A DNA stretch of 11,951 nt from NCBI GenBank assembly GCA_016839385.1, contig JAEOUK010000492.1, positions 1-11,951 of the forward strand. Direction: 5' to 3'. The position numbers and the translations under genes are program-made. Under the pieces are notes generated by a model. The model worked only from the letters and a program-made list of their open reading frames with translations. It made no database searches and was not told where the DNA came from. Source of the stretch: Promethearchaeota archaeon (GTDB lineage: Archaea > Asgardarchaeota > Lokiarchaeia > Sigynarchaeales > MK-D1). Numbering within the stretch: position 1 is the stretch's first letter; each line of letters opens with the position of its first letter. Positions 6,994 through 11,951 of this stretch are shown piece after piece.

Positions 6994-8406
6994 TTACATT
7001 TTACGCATCGCACGATCACGTTCTTTCCGATACTTCTTCACTAATTTGGGATTCTTTGCTAAGTTAGCTAGTTGAACGGATTCCTCATATAACTCATATG
7101 CTTTCTGATAATCCTTCATCTTAAAAGCAGTATCTCCTTTGGAATTTGTGGTTTCAGCCCATTTTTCATAACATTCCTCTAATTCTTCACGTGTCCTCTC
7201 AATTTTGCGGTTATCTCCTGTAATTTCCATTTTTTCAATTGCCATCGCAAGTTTTTCGATTGCTGATTGAAAATTATCCTTCTTGATTGACTCACTTGCT
7301 TCTTTTATTAACGATTCAGACCATTTCTCATAAGTTGAACGCAATTCCTTGGTGAATTTCTGGACCAATTTTTCATTCTTTGCATCTGTTGCTAACTGTA
7401 TCGAGCGAACATATTTTCTAGCAGCTTCCTCAAAATTTTTTTCCTTGTACAGTTTATCCCCATCAGAGTTTACTTTTTCAGCAAATTTTTCAAATGATTT
7501 CTCCAATTCTTTTTGGAAATTTTCTTTCAGTTTTTGATTCCCACTTGCTTCCGCGGCATCGACACTTTGCTGATAGATTTCAATTGCGCCTTCATAATCA
7601 CCAGCTTTATAGAGTCTATCTCCTTCTTTATTAATATCCTCTGCATTTTGCGAATATGCTTTCCGTAATTCATTCTGAAAATTCGACAATTTCTTTTCAT
7701 TTTGTGATTTTTTCACTAACCGGATGGATTCATTGTACAACTTAATAGCTAAGCCCCAGTTCTTATTTCTGTATTCTATATCCCCCTTTTTATTCACTGC
7801 GTCGGCGATCTTCTCATAAACCTTTTTAGATTTATTCTGGATGTTTGAAATCGTATTTTCATCATAAGTAATTTTAGCTTTAGCAGTAGCTTCATCAATT
7901 AGTGAAAGTGCTTCTTCATCCTTGCCCTGTTTGATTGCAGACTCAGCTTCTTTTAATAAATGTTCAGAGAGTTTTGTTAGAGCGTTGAGGAGTTCTTCTT
8001 TAAAATTCTTGATTTTTTTATCTTTTCCAACCCTACTCATCAATTCGATAGATTTAAAATACAAATCAACTGCTTCTTGATATTTTTTTGATCGTAGGAG
8101 ATCATCTGCTTCATTATTTATTTGTTGAGCTAATTTTTCGGTAGTTTTTAGCAATTCCTTTGTATAATTTTCAACTTTTCGTGTATTTCCAGCACGTTGC
8201 ATTAATTCAATAGATTGTTCATAATAAGTTAGAGCTTCTGCATAGTTTTTCTTTTTATAGAGATTATCTCCTAATGCATTTGTTTCTTCTCCCCACGCGT
8301 TTAGTGTTTTTAATGCAAGTCGATTTTCCATTTGCTCCTCAAAAATTGCGTAGGCTTTTTCAAATTCCTTTTCTTCAAGTAATTTCTTTCCTTCTTCTAC
8401 TGACAT
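6994..8406 (-). CDS. TPR-like solenoid protein with eight 54-residue repeats
   Basis: A soluble, highly charged, all-helical protein of 470 aa with no signal peptide or membrane segment. It is built of TPR-like helix hairpins: the GDxLYKxKxYxEAxxxYxxSIxL pattern recurs, each followed by a charged linker helix with KxxENFxxEL and EKxAExxN. The Gly/Ala of the first helix falls at residues 46, 100, 154, 208, 262, 316, 370 and 424, an exact 54-residue spacing without indels. A shorter divergent repeat covers residues 1-42. TPR solenoids usually scaffold protein-protein contacts, and no catalytic residues are seen. It is convergent with aroC (11-bp gap) and divergent from a small TPR-like gene, which suggests a shared role. 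TPR proteins are common in Asgard archaea; the partner is unknown. The ATG has a TATA-like box about 23 nt upstream, suggesting a leaderless mRNA. Confidence 0.85.
   Translation of the reverse strand: MSVEEGKKLLEEKEFEKAYAIFEEQMENRLALKTLNAWGEETNALGDNLYKKKNYAEALTYYEQSIELMQRAGNTRKVENYTKELLKTTEKLAQQINNEADDLLRSKKYQEAVDLYFKSIELMSRVGKDKKIKNFKEELLNALTKLSEHLLKEAESAIKQGKDEEALSLIDEATAKAKITYDENTISNIQNKSKKVYEKIADAVNKKGDIEYRNKNWGLAIKLYNESIRLVKKSQNEKKLSNFQNELRKAYSQNAEDINKEGDRLYKAGDYEGAIEIYQQSVDAAEASGNQKLKENFQKELEKSFEKFAEKVNSDGDKLYKEKNFEEAARKYVRSIQLATDAKNEKLVQKFTKELRSTYEKWSESLIKEASESIKKDNFQSAIEKLAMAIEKMEITGDNRKIERTREELEECYEKWAETTNSKGDTAFKMKDYQKAYELYEESVQLANLAKNPKLVKKYRKERDRAMRKM
6997..8280 (-). repeat. Eight tandem 162-bp coding repeats, arranged as two four-unit blocks
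   Basis: Each unit is 54 codons. Units 1-4 cover residues 43-258 (about 7633-8280) and units 5-8 cover residues 259-470 (about 6997-7632). Units 3 and 7 are the odd ones out, beginning LKEAESAIKQGK and IKEASESIKKDN instead of the NxxGD form, and they are exactly four units apart. Units 2 and 6 also share their ends (KLSEHL / KWSESL). Some DNA similarity survives 648 bp apart, for example the TATAGAGxxTATCTCC stretches near 8255 and 7607. The last unit lacks its final four residues. Confidence 0.8.
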
Positions 8407-8423
8407 ATTATATCCCTTTCAAT

Positions 8424-8434
8424 AAATCTATAAG
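8424..8434 (-). promoter_or_regulatory. TATA-like box for the TPR gene
   Basis: On the minus strand CTTATAGATTT is centred about 23 nt upstream of the ATG at 8406, predicting a start of transcription at or very near the start codon. A GAAAGGGAT stretch lies just before the ATG but is a poor Shine-Dalgarno match. Confidence 0.4.
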
Positions 8435-8560
8435 TTCTTGATAACGCAATATCCTAAAAAATCTGATGTGGATAGACTATAATATTTATAATAATATAGG
8501 AAAAGAATTAAAGAAGGGAAAAGTTAATTGACACAAACGAAAAACTTGGTATATTTTACA

Positions 8561-8767
8561 ATGGCTGAAGACGACTTTATGATTCGCAGAGGACAACTTT
8601 CTGAATCTTTGGCGGACCAACACCTTGTTGCAATGGAATATGATAAATCTAAGAAATTTTATGAGGAAGCGTATAAATATTTCAAAAAAGGGGGTCACAT
8701 CGAACATGCAAATCGAGTCAAGAAGAAATATGCAGAATGTGTCCAAAAATTAAACGGAAACAAATGA
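8561..8767 (+). CDS. Small TPR-like protein
   Basis: A 68-aa protein from ATG 8561 (MAEDDFMIRRGQLSES), or 79 aa if the in-frame TTG at 8528 is used. I prefer the ATG because the extra residues look unlike a protein start; an AAGGGA about 9 nt before the TTG keeps the longer form possible. The sequence is helical and charged. SESLADQHLVAMEYDKSKKF and YEEAYKYFKKGGHIEHANRV form a TPR-like helix pair with the A..Y...YEEA spacing, followed by a third helix (KKKYAECVQ). One repeat alone rarely folds stably, so it may dimerise or cap another solenoid. It is divergent from the 470-aa TPR gene with a short AT-rich spacer (TATAATAATA at 8487-8496 as a possible TATA box). No specific function can be assigned. 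Confidence 0.65.
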   Translation: MAEDDFMIRRGQLSESLADQHLVAMEYDKSKKFYEEAYKYFKKGGHIEHANRVKKKYAECVQKLNGNK

Positions 8768-8855
8768 GACGAATCTATAATAACTATATCCATTTACCTT
8801 CTTTTAGATCAAATCCAGTAATTTCATATTTGTATCTTCTAAAAATTCATTTGCA

Positions 8856-9566
8856 GTGAACAAAAGAAGTATTTTTATTCTTGGACTCGCAATTGGAGTA
8901 CTTGTAACTGGAGGAACAGTAATTACTTTAATTTTTACTCCAAAAACATCCTATTCAGTAAATTTAAATGATATCTCGTTTTTAGCTTTAGGAGATTCCT
9001 ATACGATTGGAGAATCCATTCCAATATTAGGTAGTTGGCCTTATCAATTGCAAGGAAAAGCCCAAGATATGGGTATTAACATCACACAATTGGATTTAAT
9101 TGCCAAAACAGGATGGACAAGTGAGGATCTGCTACAAAATATCACCGGTACCTATTTCAACAAAACTTATGATTTTATTGCAATATTAATTGGAGCAAAT
9201 GACCAGTTTCAAGGAATTCCTCCAGAACAATATACAGAAAATTTTATAGATATACTTGAATTCGTTTCTAGTCTAATTCATAACTCAAAAAATATAATTG
9301 TAATATCCATTCCAGATTACAGTGTGAGTCCTTTAATTTGCGGTAGAGCGAAAACTATTGTTAGGGATGAAATCAATGCATTAAATTATCAAAACTATAA
9401 GCAAGCTTCACTTTTTGGGACATCCTATGTTGATATTTCTGATATTGTGAAAGATAAGGAAAACGATCAAACAATGTTTGCAGAAGACCAATTGCATTTT
9501 TCAAGTAAAATGTATACTCTATGGGTAAATGAAATTTTAAATGCAATTCAGAGATTATTAGAATAA
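8856..9566 (+). CDS. Membrane-anchored SGNH/GDSL-family hydrolase
   Basis: A 236-aa esterase-like protein. A short positive N-terminus (MNKR) and one hydrophobic helix (residues 5-27) anchor it in the membrane, with the catalytic domain expected outside the cell. All SGNH blocks are present: block I LALGDSYTIG (43-52) with nucleophile Ser48, block II AKTGWTS (83-89) with Gly86 for the oxyanion hole, block III IGANDQF (112-118) with Asn115, and block V DQLHFS (211-216) with Asp211 and His214. The family hydrolyses ester bonds of lipids, acyl-thioesters or acetylated sugars; the substrate cannot be read from the sequence. The start is GTG and the length is typical for a single SGNH domain. It follows the small TPR gene after 88 bp on the same strand and is convergent with the GTPase gene (16-bp gap). 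Confidence 0.9.
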   Translation: MNKRSIFILGLAIGVLVTGGTVITLIFTPKTSYSVNLNDISFLALGDSYTIGESIPILGSWPYQLQGKAQDMGINITQLDLIAKTGWTSEDLLQNITGTYFNKTYDFIAILIGANDQFQGIPPEQYTENFIDILEFVSSLIHNSKNIIVISIPDYSVSPLICGRAKTIVRDEINALNYQNYKQASLFGTSYVDISDIVKDKENDQTMFAEDQLHFSSKMYTLWVNEILNAIQRLLE

Positions 9567-9575
9567 AATTGAGAC

Positions 9576-9582
9576 AAAAAAA
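9576..9582 (-). terminator. Poly-T terminator of the GTPase operon
   Basis: On the minus strand seven T follow immediately after the TAA stop of the GTPase gene, preceded by a CCTTTTTAA context. This is a likely T-tract terminator in the 16-bp gap to the opposing SGNH gene. Confidence 0.5.
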
Positions 9583-10203
9583 TTAAAAAGGATTCTCAGT
9601 TGCAATTTTCAGCATCATTCTGGCTGCATTATCATTATATCCTGCATATTCTTCATTAGTTTCAGCGCATGTCCTGAAGTATTCTTTAATTGTTATTTTG
9701 CGTTTTGCGAAGAATTCGTCGACTTTCATTTGAAGTTCTGTGAGATATTTTTCTCTGTCATCCTCTGGAATTAAGTCGAATTTGTTAAAACATACATAAA
9801 TTTCCTTTGGAAAATATCGAACATCATTAAAGAATTCAAACTGCTCTTCAATTGGGCGATCACAAGCAAAAACTGCAACAATTTGTTTAGCAATTCTGCT
9901 TATAGTAATGATACCCATCCTAACAACTGCTCGTGAACGGTCCCCTCCAGGGGCAAATAAAGTATGGTTCCTCCCTGTATCATTCTCTTTAAAGATTACT
10001 CGATTCGGATGAATAGTTTTAGTTTCTTTATCTGAAGCATCGGGATTTAGAACTGCTTCACCAGAAAAATCATGTTTTATGACAGTGCATGGTTTCCCTC
10101 CATCCACAGTTTCAATTTTGTTCTTTTTTACATAAAGCACAAACAATCGTAACAATGTAGTTTTACCAACACTAACTGCCCCTAATAATCCAATGTTCAC
10201 CAT
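9583..10203 (-). CDS. Divergent small GTPase (Srprb/MglA-like, COG2229-type) with unusual G3
   Basis: A 206-aa P-loop GTPase. G1 is GAVSVGKT (residues 8-15), the putative switch I Thr is T40 in CTVIKHDFSG (39-48), G4 is NKFD (140-143) and G5 is TCAET (178-182). The arrangement, with GKTTLLRL and a late switch I followed by a TxxHDFxG stretch, recalls the COG2229/MglA-like family of prokaryotic GTPases. The G3 position reads LFAPGGDR (82-89), so the Mg-coordinating Asp of DxPG is Phe83 and the catalytic Gln of PGQ is Gly87; a partner may have to supply residues for hydrolysis. An extra stretch (HPNRVIFKENDTG, 65-77) precedes G3. It has no membrane segment or C-terminal cysteine. It is the second gene of a pair, 12 bp behind an unknown gene, with a strong Shine-Dalgarno. 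The role is unknown; regulation of membrane or cytoskeletal polarity would be a guess. Confidence 0.85.
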   Translation of the reverse strand: MVNIGLLGAVSVGKTTLLRLFVLYVKKNKIETVDGGKPCTVIKHDFSGEAVLNPDASDKETKTIHPNRVIFKENDTGRNHTLFAPGGDRSRAVVRMGIITISRIAKQIVAVFACDRPIEEQFEFFNDVRYFPKEIYVCFNKFDLIPEDDREKYLTELQMKVDEFFAKRKITIKEYFRTCAETNEEYAGYNDNAARMMLKIATENPF

Positions 10204-10210
10204 GATAAAC

Positions 10211-10217
10211 CCTCCTT
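10211..10217 (-). promoter_or_regulatory. Strong Shine-Dalgarno site of the GTPase gene
   Basis: AAGGAGG on the minus strand lies 7 nt before the ATG at 10203 and overlaps the stop codon of the preceding gene. It fixes the start and supports translation of the GTPase from a shared mRNA. Confidence 0.75.
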
Positions 10218-11046
10218 ATTCAAAATCCTCCATTTGAAGTAAATTATTCAAGAGAGATTCATAATCAGGAATTAAAAATTGCTCTAGCATACTCGCATTG
10301 TGACTATGAATTAATCCTACAAAAAGATCTTTAAGATTAACTGCGCTATTCACATATTTGGTTAAATTTTTGCTTGAGGGAACTCCACTAAATTCTTTGG
10401 GACGTTTCCCAAATCCAAACTTTGCACTTAAAGGTAGTACATTGAAAAATGCAAAACAAGTATATCCTTCATAAGTAAAGAAACAGAAAAATCGTGATTT
10501 TAAATTTGTAACGATTTTAGATAGATGAACAGAGGGGTATAATTCTCCTAATACTAATTCTTCATCTTGTTTAATCACATAATAGGGAGAAATTGGGGAT
10601 TTCAAGTTACCAGGGAACATTTCTTGGGGTGGTAAACTCACAAATGGTAATTTCTCTTCAATTATGATCCATAAATCTTCTCGATCTGCATCCATGAGAA
10701 TTTTTTTAATTTCATCATAAGCAAAAAAGAAATCTACTTGAAAACTCACCAAGCTACCTAAATATACAGAAAGACAAGCGAAAGTGGCATCTAATAATGG
10801 TTTTTTTTTACTACTTGCACTAGGTTTCGCAGCACCTCTCCAATCACGAATTGCCGAGTATGCATAACCTCTGGTCTCAAAGAAATTACCTGAAAGCAGC
10901 ATGAACGATAATCCTGGAGAATCTGCTCCTAATAATTCACGCGCTTTATCTAATAATGCATGCTCAACCTCATCGTCATTAAAAGAACTGTGAGGTTGCG
11001 GTAAAATCAACCATTTTGAAGATTTTTTTGTAGTCAACCAATTCAC
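10216..11046 (-). CDS. Unrecognised 276-aa protein, operon partner of the divergent GTPase
   Basis: I do not recognise this family. The protein begins with GTG (MNWLTTKKSS) and appears soluble and mixed alpha/beta, with no signal peptide or clear membrane helix. Visible parts: a strand-rich N-terminus (SKWLILPQP, residues 10-18), PGLSFMLLSGNFF (44-56), a low-complexity basic linker (AKPSASSKKKP, 73-83), then aromatic-rich segments including VSFQVDFFFAY (100-110), SRFFCFFTYEGYTCFAFF (about 186-203) and an acidic C-terminus (LQMEDFE). The two hydrophobic strand-rich halves could be longin- or roadblock-like modules that regulate GTPases, but I cannot show this from motifs. Tight linkage (12 bp, shared Shine-Dalgarno/stop overlap) makes it a candidate partner of the downstream GTPase, for instance an exchange factor, activator or effector. 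A TATA box close to the start suggests a leaderless first gene. Confidence 0.7.
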   Translation of the reverse strand: MNWLTTKKSSKWLILPQPHSSFNDDEVEHALLDKARELLGADSPGLSFMLLSGNFFETRGYAYSAIRDWRGAAKPSASSKKKPLLDATFACLSVYLGSLVSFQVDFFFAYDEIKKILMDADREDLWIIIEEKLPFVSLPPQEMFPGNLKSPISPYYVIKQDEELVLGELYPSVHLSKIVTNLKSRFFCFFTYEGYTCFAFFNVLPLSAKFGFGKRPKEFSGVPSSKNLTKYVNSAVNLKDLFVGLIHSHNASMLEQFLIPDYESLLNNLLQMEDFE

Positions 11047-11060
11047 CCTATTCGATTTTT

Positions 11061-11070
11061 TATTTTATAA
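11061..11070 (-). promoter_or_regulatory. TATA box of the unknown protein / GTPase operon
   Basis: TTATAAAATA on the minus strand is centred about 20 nt upstream of the GTG at 11046. Transcription would start at or near the start codon, giving a leaderless first cistron; the second gene then uses a strong Shine-Dalgarno. Confidence 0.4.
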
Positions 11071-11138
11071 GTAATATTTATCGTGATACTTAAAACTTGA
11101 TGGATTTTGCTTCTATAAAACGATTTAGTACAGTATCA

Positions 11139-11675
11139 CTAGGTTTGTTCAACTAAATTCTGGAATACTTTGAACACTTCTTCTATATTTTCTACTCCGT
11201 AGAGATTGTCAATTACTAATCTAGTAATCAACCCTAAATCGTTTTGGGATTCAACAACTACTTCCATATCCTTTTCTAATTCTTTTATAGGAAGAAGTGG
11301 TAATAAGATTCTTTCGATATAATTGGAACTTTGTTGTTTTAGTTGTATTGCTGTTATATCGATTATAATAATTTCCAAGCGTTTGCCATCATAGTTCATT
11401 TTAATTAAAGGCTTGGTAGGATTGGTGGGAGAGAAAATTGTCCTAGTTTCTTCTACATTTTCAATACGCTCATTTTTTACTCGTTCTAAGAAGGTTTCTG
11501 CATCAATAATATTATCAATCCCTATGAGTTTATTGATTTCGTTCATACGTTGTTCCAGATGTCGTATTTCATCTTGAAGATTTTCGATTTCGTTGTATTT
11601 TTTTTCTACAAGTTCAGATAAATCCTGTTTAATCTCCATCAATTTTGAAATTAATTTTTTTTTATCAAAAGACAT
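11139..11675 (-). CDS. Unrecognised coiled-coil protein
   Basis: A 178-aa soluble protein that I cannot place in a family. Residues 6-50 form a charged heptad-like helix (KKLISKLMEIKQDLSELVEK, then EIENLQDEIRHLEQRMNEIN), a probable coiled coil for dimerisation. A linker of about 50-88 contains a Pro/Thr-rich piece (FSPTNPTKP). The C-terminal half looks like a small alpha/beta domain, with strands around residues 98-107 (KRLEIIIIDI) and 138-144 (MEVVVES) and a final amphipathic helix. There is no signal peptide or membrane segment. It lies 92 bp upstream of the unknown/GTPase pair on the same strand, which has its own TATA box, so it may be a separate unit of the same pathway or unrelated. The ATG has a TTTAAAATT stretch about 30 nt upstream as a plausible TATA box. 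Confidence 0.65.
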   Translation of the reverse strand: MSFDKKKLISKLMEIKQDLSELVEKKYNEIENLQDEIRHLEQRMNEINKLIGIDNIIDAETFLERVKNERIENVEETRTIFSPTNPTKPLIKMNYDGKRLEIIIIDITAIQLKQQSSNYIERILLPLLPIKELEKDMEVVVESQNDLGLITRLVIDNLYGVENIEEVFKVFQNLVEQT

Positions 11676-11781
11676 CTAATACCAACTCAACAATTCAATG
11701 TAATTTTAAAGGATATAATATAAATTAGAGTACGGATTTATTTTCAAATTTATTAATGCATAAATGCATGAGTAGAGTGAA
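11676..11781. promoter_or_regulatory. Divergent promoter region with paired ATGCAT sites
   Basis: This 106-bp AT-rich spacer lies between two divergent starts. TTTAAAATT on the minus strand (about 11703-11711) can serve the coiled-coil gene. ATATAATATAAAT (about 11713-11725) and ATTTATTA (about 11748-11755) can serve the plus-strand gene. Two ATGCAT palindromes (11756-11761 and 11764-11769) sit between the nearer box and the ATG at 11782, where an operator would block transcription. The promoter calls are by pattern only. Confidence 0.35.
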
Positions 11782-11951
11782 ATGGCCAAAGGAAACGCAT
11801 CTGAAGAAGAGTACAAGAAATTTATGAAAGAATGCGAAAAAGGTGACGATCCGAAAGTTGTAATCACTGTTCGCACGATCCGCAAGAAATTATTAGATAT
11901 GAAATTGAAGGACGAAAAAGCAGGAATTACAATCATTCGAGTTCATACAGA
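11782..11951 (+). CDS. Unrecognised small charged protein, N-terminal 56 residues (3' end outside window)
   Basis: From ATG 11782 the frame stays open to the end of the window. It begins MAKGNASEEEYKKFMKECEK and continues with GDDPKVVITVRTIRKKLLDM and DEKAGITIIRVHT. The start shows a Lys/Glu-rich helix, then a strand-like VVITVRT and a basic helix RKKLLDMKLKDEK. No family is recognised. Codons here (CGC, GAC, AAG, ACG, ATC) are richer in G/C at third positions than in the neighbours, and the opposite-strand open frame covering the same bases looks like a shadow. This pattern often marks a highly expressed gene. A GTGA directly before the ATG is too close to be a normal Shine-Dalgarno, so a leaderless or very short-leader mRNA is likely. 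Confidence 0.6.
   Translation, partial: MAKGNASEEEYKKFMKECEKGDDPKVVITVRTIRKKLLDMKLKDEKAGITIIRVHT

Noticed and set aside
7349..7537. Plus-strand open frame inside the TPR array
   Set aside because: It is opposite strongly patterned 54-residue repeats and is Phe/Ser-rich, as expected for the reverse complement.
8486..8746. Minus-strand open frame of 86 codons opposite the small TPR-like gene
   Set aside because: The plus strand gives a sensible charged helical protein, whereas this frame is rich in Phe, Leu and Ile as expected for the reverse of Lys/Glu-rich coding DNA.
11706..11936. Minus-strand open frame of 76 codons near the right end
   Set aside because: It spans the promoter region and the reverse of the plus-strand gene at 11782, and its hydrophobic translation is typical of a reverse-strand shadow.

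Overview
This window most likely comes from an AT-rich archaeon, and an Asgard archaeon (Loki-, Thor- or Heimdall-type) is the best guess. Reasons: a Ras/Rab-like small GTPase with the WDFGGEE form of the switch II motif, a second divergent GTPase, an Orc1/Cdc6-type AAA+ protein, a GH57 enzyme, archaeal TATA boxes about 20-30 nt upstream of several starts, frequent GTG starts, and Shine-Dalgarno sites where a gene follows closely behind another. The phylum call rests on recognition alone, not on a database search.

Left part (1-3688, all + strand). The window opens inside a DppC-type peptide ABC permease, which ends at a T-rich terminator. Next is a broken permease remnant with a DppC-like N-terminus followed, in another frame, by a possible DppB-like stretch. 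An Orc1/Cdc6-like ATPase with an altered Walker B and a GH57-family glycosidase follow, each with its own TATA box.

Middle (3685-6982). A minus-strand Ras-like GTPase meets the GH57 gene tail to tail with a 4-bp overlap. A 225-bp gap holding a hairpin separates it from aroA (EPSP synthase, minus). aroA is divergent from aroC (chorismate synthase, plus). The two enzymes catalyse the last two steps to chorismate and share a short promoter region.

Right part (6994-11951). A 470-aa TPR-like solenoid protein is made of eight units with an exact 54-residue period, arranged as a doubled four-unit block. A short TPR-like protein is divergent from it, followed by a membrane-anchored SGNH/GDSL hydrolase. 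Then comes a minus-strand pair: an unrecognised 276-aa protein, and 12 bp later, behind a strong Shine-Dalgarno site, a divergent GTPase with an unusual G3 motif. A coiled-coil protein lies upstream on the same strand, and the window ends in the first 56 codons of an unrecognised plus-strand gene.

The most promising undescribed elements are the GTPase plus unknown-partner operon (9583-11046, perhaps extended to 11675) and the doubled TPR array with its small divergent neighbour. No RNA genes, CRISPR arrays, insertion sequences or convincing origin boxes were seen.
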